From Cellulomonas aerilata (GTDB lineage Bacteria > Actinomycetota > Actinomycetes > Actinomycetales > Cellulomonadaceae): a stretch of 64,000 nt of DNA. The stretch is taken from assembly GCF_007991755.1 (NCBI RefSeq), contig NZ_BJYY01000014.1, forward strand, positions 146,181 to 210,180, given 5' to 3'. The notes below the pieces were generated by a model. That model did not search any database. It saw only the letters and a list, made by a program, of their open reading frames with translations, and was not told the origin of the DNA. Positions 35,310-42,705 of the stretch are shown here, in pieces (positions within the stretch are counted from its first letter, which is position 1; every line of letters starts with the position of its first letter). The translations under genes and the position numbers were made by a program.

Positions 35310-36845
35310 GTGACGTTGACTGTAGGTCGGGATGTCGAGTGGATTGACTCCTCGGGCGACCGTCGTGGTCGGGCTGCAGGCGTCCGCCGGTCCTGGGCCT
35401 CAGCTCAGCCGTTCGAGCCGCGGCGCACCGAGGAGAACGACCTCGCGCCCCAGGTGGCGGAGCGTCGGTGGAAGGTCGTGGCCCGTGGCTACGTCCGCAC
35501 CACGGTGCTCCTGGACGCGACCGTGGCGGCGCTCGTCGCCCTGGCTGTGCTGGTCCCGCTCATGGGCGTGACCACCGGCGCGCTGGGTGGCGCACTCGTC
35601 GGGGCGGCGCTGTTCGTCCTCATGGTGGCGCTGTTCCGCGGCTACGACCCGGACGGGATGGGTGACGGTCCGGGCGAGTTCCAGGCCGTCCTGCGCGGTG
35701 GCTCGATGGTCGCGGTGGCCCTGATGACGGCGGCCTTCACGCTCGACGTCGACATCTCCCGGGCCCTGGTCTTCCTCGGTGCCCCGGCGCTCATCGTCGC
35801 GTCGAGCCTGGCGCGGTACGGCCACCGCCACCACCTGCACCACCGGCGCACCGCCGGTGAGGCGATGATGCGCACCATCGTCGTCGGCGAGCCGGAGGCC
35901 GTCGAGCAGGTCGTCGGCGAGCTGTCCGCCGCGCCGTTCCACGGCTACCAGGTGACCGGCGTGTGCCTGCCGTCGCTGGACAACAAGCCCCCGATGATCG
36001 GCCGCCCGGTGCTCGGCGCCATCTCCGACCTGCCGCAGGTCGTGGTGGACAACGCGATCGACGTCGTCATCGTCGCGGGTCACTACCTCAGCGGGAGCGC
36101 GCTGCGCCGGCTGTCCTGGGCGCTGGGCCGCACGTCCGCGCAGCTCGTCGTCGCTCCGGACCTCGTCGAGGTGACGGGCCCGCGCCTGTCGGTGCGCCCG
36201 ACGGCCGGCCTGTCGCTGCTCGAGGTGGAGATCGGTGCCCCGCGTCGCCGCCTCGTCGCCAAGACGGTGCTGGACCGCACCGCCGCGACCCTCGGCCTGC
36301 TGGCGCTGTCCCCGGTCATCGGCGGCGCCGCGCTGGCCGTGAAGCTCACGTCCCCCGGCCCCGCGTTCTACCGCCAGACCCGGGTGGGCGTGGACGGGTC
36401 GACCTTCACGATCTGGAAGCTGCGGAGCATGTACGTGGACGCCGACGCGCGCCGCGACGCCCTGCTCGAGCAGAACGAGGGCCAGGGCCTGCTGTTCAAG
36501 ATGCGCCAGGACCCGCGCGTCACCCCGGTGGGCCGCGTGCTGCGCCGGTACTCGATCGACGAGCTGCCGCAGCTGTTCAACGTGGTCCGTGGCGAGATGT
36601 CGCTCGTGGGTCCGCGTCCGCCGCTGGTCGCCGAGGTCGAGGCGTACCCGGACATGGTGCAGCGCCGGCTGCACGTCAAGCCGGGCCTGACGGGCCTGTG
36701 GCAGGTCAGCGGGCGCTCGGACCTCAGCTGGGACGAGGCGGTCCGCCTGGACCTGCGGTACGTCGACAACTGGTCCGTCGCGATGGACCTGATGATCCTG
36801 TGGAAGACCGGGCGTGCGGTGTTCGCCGGGTCCGGGGCGTACTGA
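35310..36845 (+). CDS. exopolysaccharide biosynthesis polyprenyl glycosylphosphotransferase
   Basis: Initiates repeat-unit assembly by moving a sugar-1-phosphate from UDP-sugar to undecaprenyl phosphate at the inner membrane. The 511 residues have a hydrophilic start, four membrane helices (~70-175), a CoA-binding-like domain (~185-300, TIVVGEPEAVEQVVG), a fifth helix (LGLLALSPVIGGAALAVKL), and the catalytic sugar-transferase domain from ~320. That domain carries FTIWKLRSMY, the KMRQDPRVTPVGRVLRRYSI region with DELPQLFNV, SLVGPRPPL and KPGLTGLWQVSGRS. The sugar is probably glucose or galactose, not provable here. First gene of the cluster. Confidence 0.94.
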   Translation: MTLTVGRDVEWIDSSGDRRGRAAGVRRSWASAQPFEPRRTEENDLAPQVAERRWKVVARGYVRTTVLLDATVAALVALAVLVPLMGVTTGALGGALVGAALFVLMVALFRGYDPDGMGDGPGEFQAVLRGGSMVAVALMTAAFTLDVDISRALVFLGAPALIVASSLARYGHRHHLHHRRTAGEAMMRTIVVGEPEAVEQVVGELSAAPFHGYQVTGVCLPSLDNKPPMIGRPVLGAISDLPQVVVDNAIDVVIVAGHYLSGSALRRLSWALGRTSAQLVVAPDLVEVTGPRLSVRPTAGLSLLEVEIGAPRRRLVAKTVLDRTAATLGLLALSPVIGGAALAVKLTSPGPAFYRQTRVGVDGSTFTIWKLRSMYVDADARRDALLEQNEGQGLLFKMRQDPRVTPVGRVLRRYSIDELPQLFNVVRGEMSLVGPRPPLVAEVEAYPDMVQRRLHVKPGLTGLWQVSGRSDLSWDEAVRLDLRYVDNWSVAMDLMILWKTGRAVFAGSGAY

Positions 36846-36862
36846 TCGGTCCTGCTCGCACC

Positions 36863-36895
36863 GACGCGGACGTGTGCACGGCGCACGTCCGCGTC
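36863..36895 (+). terminator. terminator hairpin after the glycosylphosphotransferase gene
   Basis: GACGCGGACGTGTGC pairs with GCGCACGTCCGCGTC (15 bp, one wobble) around ACG. It lies 17 bp past the stop. Confidence 0.7.
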
Positions 36896-37119
36896 GTGCG
36901 CCCGGGTCCTGCGCCCCGGTCCCCGGTCGTCCCCTGACCGCCGCCGGACCACCTGCGAGGTTGTGGGCGTCCCGGCGGCCAGGCGGGCGACACACCGGGT
37001 GAAGGTGCGTCCGGGTCGGTCGCCTGCCGTCCCGGCCGGGTCATCATGCAGGGCAGCGCGTGCCGCCGCCGGCGGTTCCCGGCGCATCCCTCGTACGCCG
37101 ACCCCTCGGAGGCACGTCC

Positions 37120-37983
37120 ATGACCCCCTCGCCCGTCCCCCGGTCCCTGATCGCCTACAACGGGTACGACTCCGGCCTGGGCAACCGGGTGCGGGTGGTG
37201 CTGGGGGCCAAGAGCCTGGCGGAGCTCGAGGGCCGGCGGTTCGCGTACGTGTGGCCGACCGGCAAGCTCTTCGGGCCCAGGTTCTCCGACCTGTGGCACT
37301 ACCGGGGGCTGACCGTCCCGAGGGCCGTCTCCCGCGCCCTGGCGTACCGCTACCCGTACGTGGACGAGTCGCTGACCTGGCTCGACGACCGCAAGCGGAC
37401 CGAGACCCTGTGGCAGATCCGCACCGGCAGCCCGCTGCGGCTGCCGCCCGAGGCCAGGCCGTGGCAGGACGAGCTGCGGGCGCTGACGCCCGTCCCGGAG
37501 GTGGCCGGCGCGGTCACCCGGTTCTACGACGAGAACCTGCGCGGCGAGCCGTACATCGGCGTGATGATCCGTGCGCACGCCGTCTCGCACGCCCGTACGC
37601 GCGAGGCGTCCCCGGTGGAGTGGTACCTGCGCCGGATGGCCGAGATCGTCGAGCGCGATCCGGGGACCCGCTTCTTCCTGTCTTGCGACGTCCCCGAGGT
37701 CCAGCGCCGGGTCATGGACGCCTTCCCGACCTGCGTCGCCCAGCAGGGCAAGGGCGGGTACAACTCGGTGGCCGGCGTGCGGTCGGCCCTCGTCGACCTG
37801 TACCTGCTCGCGTGCTCGGGGTACATCCTCGGCCCGTACTTCTCGAGCTTCGTGCACCTCGCCGAGCACCTCGCCGGGGACCGGCTGACCTTCGAGACCT
37901 CCGTGGTGGAGAGCCCGGGCACGATCGACGCCGCGGCGGCCGGGCTCGCCGCTGACCCGCTGCGGCCCTTCGAGCGGCTCTGA
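37120..37983 (+). CDS. putative glycosyltransferase, NodZ/fucosyltransferase-like
   Basis: A 287-residue soluble protein that opens SLIAYNGYDSGLGNRVRVVLGAKSLAE. The G-x-GNR loop and the following helix recall the NodZ/GT23 and O-fucosyltransferase-like GT-B fold. MIRAHAVSHAR and FFLSCDVPEVQRRVM fit the nucleotide-binding half of that fold. The assignment is by recollection of motifs, so the donor is unknown. Its position in the cluster supports a glycosyltransferase. The ATG has GGAGG seven bases upstream, and GGGTGAA at 36997-37003 lies in its promoter region. Confidence 0.55.
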   Translation: MTPSPVPRSLIAYNGYDSGLGNRVRVVLGAKSLAELEGRRFAYVWPTGKLFGPRFSDLWHYRGLTVPRAVSRALAYRYPYVDESLTWLDDRKRTETLWQIRTGSPLRLPPEARPWQDELRALTPVPEVAGAVTRFYDENLRGEPYIGVMIRAHAVSHARTREASPVEWYLRRMAEIVERDPGTRFFLSCDVPEVQRRVMDAFPTCVAQQGKGGYNSVAGVRSALVDLYLLACSGYILGPYFSSFVHLAEHLAGDRLTFETSVVESPGTIDAAAAGLAADPLRPFERL

Positions 37984-38015
37984 CGCGACAGGCCCGCCAC
38001 CCGGCACGGACGACG

Positions 38016-38051
38016 ACGGGGCCCGCTCTCCATCAGGAGAGCGGGCCCCGT
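38016..38051. terminator. bidirectional terminator between converging genes
   Basis: ACGGGGCCCGCTCTCC and GGAGAGCGGGCCCCGT form a perfect 16-bp stem with an ATCA loop, between the NodZ-like gene (plus) and the beta-helix gene (minus). Confidence 0.9.
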
Positions 38052-38072
38052 GGTCGTGCGGGACGTGCTGGG

Positions 38073-39686
38073 TCAGCCCTTCGACACGGTGACCGGCTTG
38101 CCGTCGGTGTAGAAGTTGTCGTCCACGGTGAGCCTCGTGGTCGGCGGCGCCAGGATCGCGCAGTTGTCGTGCCGCGTGTCCCGACCGAAGGTGTTGTCCA
38201 GGACGGACATGCCCTGGATGGCGCCCCGGCCCTTCTCGGCCACGTTGATGGTGCAGGCCCCGCCGTCGGCCCAGTTGCCCGCGAAGGTCACGTTCGCGAC
38301 CTTGCCGGTGTCCTGGGTGATCATCACGGCCGCGTTGTTGGCGTCCTCGATGGTGTTGCCCACGATCGCGATGCCGGACCCGGCCTGGATCTGGATGCTG
38401 TCGTCGTGCGAGCCGTCCCGGTGGTTGGGGTCGTTCGCGTAGTGCAGGTTGTCGTGCAGCCAGGACGACTCGATCCGGACGTTGCCGCCGGTGATGGCCA
38501 CCTGGTCGATGACGTGGTGGATGTCGACGCGGCGCAGCGTGAAGCTCTTGCCCACGATGCCGCTGATCCACACGGACTGGTACTGCGGGACGAGCTCGGA
38601 GTCCTGGACCAGCAGGCCGGTGCTCGAGGCCTGGATGAGGTGCATCCCGCCGGAGATCGGCTTGCCGCGGACGATCGAGTTCTTGATCGTGACGTCCGGC
38701 GCCTTGACGCGGACGAAGCCACGGATGTCCAGGCCGTCGATCACGGTGCCGGCCGTCGTGATGGTGAGGTCACCGTGGTGCACCTTGAGGGTCTTGCCGG
38801 CGGGCACGCCGGTGTTCGCCGCGCCGGGCTTGCCACCGACCGGCTGAGCCGGCGCCGGCGCGGGCTTGGGAGCCGGGGCGGGTGCGGGCTTGGGAGCAGG
38901 TGCGGGCTTGGGGGCCGGCGCGGCGACGGGCGCGGGAGCCGGCTTCGCGCCCTCGGGGACGATGAAGCGCACGATCTCGGGCGTGACGCGCACCGACGCG
39001 TGGTCGTTGTGCAGGGTGACGCGGTTCTTGTCGTTGCTGCCCAGCGTCACGACCTGCGTGCCCGTGTTGGTCTGGCCCTTGTGGGCGACGAGGATCGGGT
39101 CACGGTCGCACCGGCCCCAGCTGGTGCAGGCGAGCACCGAGGTCGTGCGCCAGGCGCCGGAGCCGGTCAGGCGCAGCTCGACCGCGGTGGCGCCCGCGGG
39201 CTTGTCCTTGAAGGTCAGCACGGACATGCCGCCGGGGCCGATGACGCGGCTGGGCAGCTTGAGCAGGGCCTTCACCGCGGCCTGCGCGTCGGCCTGCGCT
39301 GCGACCTCGGGCGCGACCGCGTCCGCGGGCTGGACCGCGTCGGCCTCGTCGGTGATCTCCGCGTCGGGGTCCGGCGACGCCTCGGGCTCGGCAGCCTCGT
39401 CCGGGACGACGTCCTCCGCGGGCGCCTCGTCCGGGACGACGTCCTCGACGGGCGCCTCGTCAGCGGGCGTGCCAGAGTCGGAGGCGGCAGCCTCGTCCGG
39501 CGACGGCGCGCTGGTGGTGTCGTCGGCAGGGATCGCGACCTCGGCGGTGAGGTCGGCGGGCGGGGCGTCAGCGGCCTGCGCCGGCATCGCGACCGCGAGG
39601 ATCGACGTGGCGGCGACGAGGACGGTGCACGCCGCCCGGAGGGTCGACTGCTTCCGGCTCGGGGCGTGCGTGTAGGACTGAAGCAC
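38073..39686 (-). CDS. secreted right-handed parallel beta-helix protein
   Basis: Exported 537-residue protein. A signal peptide spans ~1-39 (cut after AQA). It is followed by an acidic repeat region with DEAPVEDVVP units (~60-120), a small beta domain (~135-245), a PAPK-type linker (PAPKPAPAPKPAPAPAPK), and a C-terminal parallel beta-helix (~290-537: LTITTAGTVIDGLDIRG, VTIKNSIVRG, DIHHVIDQVAI, SWLHDNLHYANDP, HDDSIQIQ). The helix domain is closely similar to that of the gene at 40196-42340. The fold occurs in polysaccharide lyases, epimerases and polymer-binding proteins; the HDD and HHVIDQ clusters may be active-site or metal residues. The GTG start has GAGGGAG upstream. Confidence 0.85.
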   Translation of the reverse strand: MLQSYTHAPSRKQSTLRAACTVLVAATSILAVAMPAQAADAPPADLTAEVAIPADDTTSAPSPDEAAASDSGTPADEAPVEDVVPDEAPAEDVVPDEAAEPEASPDPDAEITDEADAVQPADAVAPEVAAQADAQAAVKALLKLPSRVIGPGGMSVLTFKDKPAGATAVELRLTGSGAWRTTSVLACTSWGRCDRDPILVAHKGQTNTGTQVVTLGSNDKNRVTLHNDHASVRVTPEIVRFIVPEGAKPAPAPVAAPAPKPAPAPKPAPAPAPKPAPAPAQPVGGKPGAANTGVPAGKTLKVHHGDLTITTAGTVIDGLDIRGFVRVKAPDVTIKNSIVRGKPISGGMHLIQASSTGLLVQDSELVPQYQSVWISGIVGKSFTLRRVDIHHVIDQVAITGGNVRIESSWLHDNLHYANDPNHRDGSHDDSIQIQAGSGIAIVGNTIEDANNAAVMITQDTGKVANVTFAGNWADGGACTINVAEKGRGAIQGMSVLDNTFGRDTRHDNCAILAPPTTRLTVDDNFYTDGKPVTVSKG

Positions 39687-40042
39687 GGGGGCTCCCTCAG
39701 GTAGGCGACGGGGTCGTCACACCGTGCTCCCGACGCGTGCCCGCCCCCCCGGCCTCGCGTCAGTCCCCACGGTGTTCAGCGGCCCGACGCCACCCCTCCA
39801 GAAGGGCTGACCCGGGAACCGGAGCACACGCTAGGCCACCCGGGTGACGGCTGAAAATGCCCTACGTCACACCGCAGCAGGGCGCTGACCAGCACCGTTG
39901 GGCGGACGACCGGCAGGCGGCGGCGCCGGTGGCCGGGCGCTGAGGGCCGTTATGCGTCTGTGACCTGGCGTTTCCCCGGGTCTCGGGCGGCCTGTCGTCG
40001 GCCCCGAGGCGCGTCAGGATCGAGCCCCGCTCGATGTGTCAA

Positions 40043-40058
40043 TGTGATCATGATCACG
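40043..40058. promoter_or_regulatory. CRP/GlxR-type binding site
   Basis: TGTGA-TCATGA-TCACG matches TGTGA-N6-TCACA at nine of ten fixed positions, and its core GTGATCATGATCAC is a perfect 14-bp palindrome. It lies about 210 bp ahead of the inferred start of the beta-helix transcript. Confidence 0.65.
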
Positions 40059-40096
40059 CACGCCGATCGGTTTTCGGTCCCACTTCCAGCGTCATC

Positions 40097-40108
40097 GAAA
40101 GCGCTTTC
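40097..40108. promoter_or_regulatory. LacI-family-type operator palindrome
   Basis: GAAAGCGCTTTC is a perfect 12-bp palindrome with the central CG of LacI/GalR operators. CelR and similar sugar regulators in actinobacteria bind related AGCGCT-centred sites. It lies between the terminator of the PKD/beta-helix gene and the promoter of the second beta-helix gene. Confidence 0.5.
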
Positions 40109-40143
40109 CACAGTCCCAGGTTGCTGCCCGACCACGAACACCA

Positions 40144-40175
40144 CGACCCCCTGGCCGGGGGAGGCCAGGGGGTCG
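40144..40175 (-). terminator. terminator hairpin after PKD/beta-helix gene
   Basis: CGACCCCCTGGCC and GGCCAGGGGGTCG form a perfect 13-bp stem with a 6-nt loop, 20 bp beyond the stop of the minus-strand gene. Confidence 0.85.
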
Positions 40176-40195
40176 GGACCGGGACAGCGGTGGGA

Positions 40196-42340
40196 TCAGC
40201 CCTTCTTGACGGTGACCGCGACGCCGTCGGTGTAGCGGCTGTTGGTGACCGTGACGGGGGTGGTGGGCTTGGCCAGGACGGCGCAGCCGGCGATGCGGGT
40301 GCCGCGGCCGAAGGTGCTGTCGGTGACGGTGACGCCCTGGACCGGGCCGTAGGTCTTCTCGGCGATGTTGATGGTGCAGGCGCCGTTGTCGGCCCAGTTC
40401 CGGGTCCACGCGACGGTGGACACCTTGCCGCGGTCCTGCGTGATCATCATCGCGGCGTTGTGCGAGCCGGTGATCGTGTTGCCGGTGAACGTGAGGTTGG
40501 AGCCGACCTGGACCTGGATGTTGTCGTCGTGGCTGCCGTCGGCGTGGTTGGGGTCGACGCCGGCGGCGTAGTGCAGGTTGTCGTGCAGCCAGCTGGCCTC
40601 GACCCGGACGTTGTTGCCGATGATGTGGACCTGGTCGATGACGTGGTGGATGTCGGAGCGCACGACGGTGAAGTTCCGTCCCACGATGCCGTTGATGTAG
40701 GGGGAGGGGTTGGCGGCGAATACCTCCGAGTCCTGCAGGGTGAGGCTGTAGGTGTCGCCGTCGACGGTGATCAGGGAGGCGCCGGACGTGGCGGCCGCGC
40801 CACCGCGGACGATGGAGTTCTTGATGGTGACGCCTGCGGCCTTGACGTTGACGCGGCCACGGATGTCCAGGCCGTCGATGACGGTGCCGGGGGTGGTGAT
40901 GGTGAGGTTGCCGTCGTGCACCCGCAGCGCGGTGCCGGCCGGCACCCCGGTGTTCGAGTCGTCCGGCCGGGCGCCGGGGTTGCTCGGCGCGGCGACCGTG
41001 ACGGCTCGCTGCGTGCGCGCGGTGGCGCCCCGGTTGTCGGTGACGGTCAGCGCGACGGTGTAGGTGCCGGCTGCCGGGTAGGTGTGGGTTCCGGTGGCGC
41101 CGGTGCCCGTGGTGCCGTCGCCGTAGGCCCAGGCGTAGCTCGTGATGGTGCCGTCCGCGTCGGTGGACCTGGTGCCGTCCAGCGCGACGGTCAGGCCGGT
41201 CGGCGTGGCCGCCACGGCCGCGGTCGGCGCGACGTTCGGGGCCGTCACGGTGACGTCGCGGCGCGCCGTGGCGGTCGCCCCACGGTCGTCGGTCACGGTG
41301 AGCGTCACGGGGTAGGTGCCGGCGGCCGGGTAGGTGTGCGACGCCGCGGCGCCCGAGGTGGTGGTGCCGTCGCCGTTGTCCCAGGCGTACGCGACGATCC
41401 TGCCGTCCCGGTCGGTGGAGCCGGCCGCGGACAGCGCGACGGACAGGTCCGTGGGGGTAGCCGTCGCGGCCGCGGTGGGCACGACGTTGGGGACGTCGGC
41501 GACCACGACGGCACCGGCCGTCGCCGCGGTGGAGGCGACCCGCAGGTCGGAGTACGTCGCGGTCACCGGGCGGGTCGCCGTGCCGGACACGTACGTGGTG
41601 AGGCCGACGGCGCCGGCGGTCTGGAGACCGGCGGTGGAGTCCGTCCTGGTGACCTGCCACGTGGTGGGCTCGGTGGCCGAGGCCCGCCACACCTTGGCGC
41701 GGATCGTCGTCGGAGCGGTGCCCGTCACCTGCACGCGCACGGCGAGCTTCGTGCCGGGTGCGTAGCTCAGACCGGCCACGTCGGTCGCCGCGAGGGAGGT
41801 GCCCGAGCGGGCGATCTGCAGGTTGACGGCGCCGTTGGGCAGCACCTTGACCCGTGCGTGGTAGCTGCTGGTGCCCACCTGGCGGCCGACGACCGACAGG
41901 TAGGTGCCGCCCCCGGTCGGTGCGGCGTCCAGGGCGACGTCCGTCCGGACGTCGGCCGTGGTCGTCGTCGCGCTGTGGAGGAAGCTCGAGGCGGTGTGCG
42001 CGACGGGGACGCGCTGCCGACCGCCGTTCGCCGACACGGAGAACGTCGCGGCGGCGTTGACGCTGGTCCAGGCGCCACCGACCTCCGCGGTCCCCCAGCC
42101 GCCGGTGAGCGACCGGCCGAACCGGTCGAGCGCGACGTCGGTGCCCTGCGTCGTGGTGGCGGCCGTCGCAGCGGGGAGGGCGGCGACGGCGGTGGCGGCC
42201 TGCGCAGGGGCCACCGCGGCGGCGAGCAGGCCCGCGGCGACGGCGGAGCACGCTGCTGCCCGGGCGACCCGGCGGGCGAGGTGCGGTGAGGTGGTCCGGG
42301 CAGTCGGATGGGCGCCCGCGAGGGGCAGCGCTGTGCGCAC
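40196..42340 (-). CDS. secreted jelly-roll module / PKD / parallel beta-helix protein under c-di-GMP riboswitch
   Basis: Exported protein of 714 residues. It has a signal peptide (~1-48, cut after AQA) and a ~200-residue beta module (~68-270) beginning DRFGRSLTGGWGTAEVGGAW, which recurs in two other island proteins. Two PKD domains follow (~285-365, ~366-445; GDGTTTSGAAASHTY, YGDGTTGTGATGTHTY), then a C-terminal parallel beta-helix (~460-714) closely similar to the neighbour at 38073. The architecture suggests a secreted polysaccharide-binding or -modifying matrix protein. The GTG at 42340 is chosen because GGAG lies six bases upstream and directly follows a c-di-GMP riboswitch. Earlier in-frame starts (42451, 42388) lie inside that RNA. 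Confidence 0.88.
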   Translation of the reverse strand: MRTALPLAGAHPTARTTSPHLARRVARAAACSAVAAGLLAAAVAPAQAATAVAALPAATAATTTQGTDVALDRFGRSLTGGWGTAEVGGAWTSVNAAATFSVSANGGRQRVPVAHTASSFLHSATTTTADVRTDVALDAAPTGGGTYLSVVGRQVGTSSYHARVKVLPNGAVNLQIARSGTSLAATDVAGLSYAPGTKLAVRVQVTGTAPTTIRAKVWRASATEPTTWQVTRTDSTAGLQTAGAVGLTTYVSGTATRPVTATYSDLRVASTAATAGAVVVADVPNVVPTAAATATPTDLSVALSAAGSTDRDGRIVAYAWDNGDGTTTSGAAASHTYPAAGTYPVTLTVTDDRGATATARRDVTVTAPNVAPTAAVAATPTGLTVALDGTRSTDADGTITSYAWAYGDGTTGTGATGTHTYPAAGTYTVALTVTDNRGATARTQRAVTVAAPSNPGARPDDSNTGVPAGTALRVHDGNLTITTPGTVIDGLDIRGRVNVKAAGVTIKNSIVRGGAAATSGASLITVDGDTYSLTLQDSEVFAANPSPYINGIVGRNFTVVRSDIHHVIDQVHIIGNNVRVEASWLHDNLHYAAGVDPNHADGSHDDNIQVQVGSNLTFTGNTITGSHNAAMMITQDRGKVSTVAWTRNWADNGACTINIAEKTYGPVQGVTVTDSTFGRGTRIAGCAVLAKPTTPVTVTNSRYTDGVAVTVKKG

Positions 42341-42358
42341 GGTGGTCTCCGGTCGTTT

Positions 42359-42430
42359 CGGTAGCCTGGCGGACCGCGTGGGTCCCATGGCTTTGCGTCC
42401 CTGCCTCGCGGCAGGTTTGCCCTTGTCGTG
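42359..42430 (-). promoter_or_regulatory. cyclic-di-GMP-I riboswitch (GEMM)
   Basis: Reading the minus strand, the conserved parts occur in order: CACGACAAGGGCAAACC, a P2 helix TGCC/GGCA closed by a GCGA (GNRA) tetraloop, the invariant GGGACGCAAAGCC (complement of 42389-42401), a second helix GGACC/GGTCC, and the closing CAGGCTACCG. This is the hallmark pattern of the c-di-GMP-I aptamer. The Shine-Dalgarno sequence of the secreted PKD/beta-helix gene begins about nine bases after it. GACCAC next to that SD (complement of 42342-42347) can pair with GTGGTC upstream of the aptamer (complement of 42446-42451), a possible translational switch. Confidence 0.93.
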
Positions 42431-42705
42431 GACGCCTCCCAGATCGACCACACGCGATTCCGTGACGAGGTTTCCGGCGGTGTGACGTGGATCTCACCCG
42501 TCCGTGTGGGGCCGTGAGCGTGGCGCGGGTCGCCGCGACGCCCGCCGGGCCGAGCCCGCTGCTCCGGACGGGTGACGACGGCATCGGCCCGGGCCGCTCC
42601 GGAGCGCTGCGCTATCCTCGCCCGGCCCGCGACGCGGGCGCTGCGGTGCCAGGTGCGGCCGGCGTGGCCGGCCGGCCGCGGGACGAACGGGCGAGGGGGT
42701 CGTGC
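42431..42705. other. divergent promoter region (riboswitch transcript / glycosyltransferase)
   Basis: No gene is supported. For the plus strand TATCCT (42613-42618) is a good -10, which gives a leader of ~80 nt to the GTG at 42706. TCACCC (42494-42499) and GGGTGA (42570-42575) are half-sites of the island motif. The -10 of the minus-strand riboswitch transcript is not obvious. Confidence 0.45.

Larger units (their letters stand above)
39687..40195. other. long regulatory region upstream of the beta-helix gene
   Basis: These 509 bases hold no supported gene. For the minus-strand gene, TAGCGT (complement of 39829-39834) is a likely -10 with TTTTCA 18 bp upstream as -35. That gives a leader of about 130 nt. 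Further out are a CRP-type site and a LacI-type palindrome, each annotated separately, then the terminator of the next gene. Local A/T content is higher near 39850 and 40035-40110. Confidence 0.5.

Noticed and set aside
42341..42451. Start codons at 42451 or 42388 for the PKD/beta-helix gene
   Set aside because: Both fall inside or at the edge of the c-di-GMP aptamer. The GTG at 42340 has its own SD and is followed directly by the signal peptide.
42487..42705. N-terminal extension of the GT4 protein from GTG 42487
   Set aside because: The promoter-like TATCCT at 42613 lies within it, codon usage is not gene-like, and a clear SD precedes GTG 42706.
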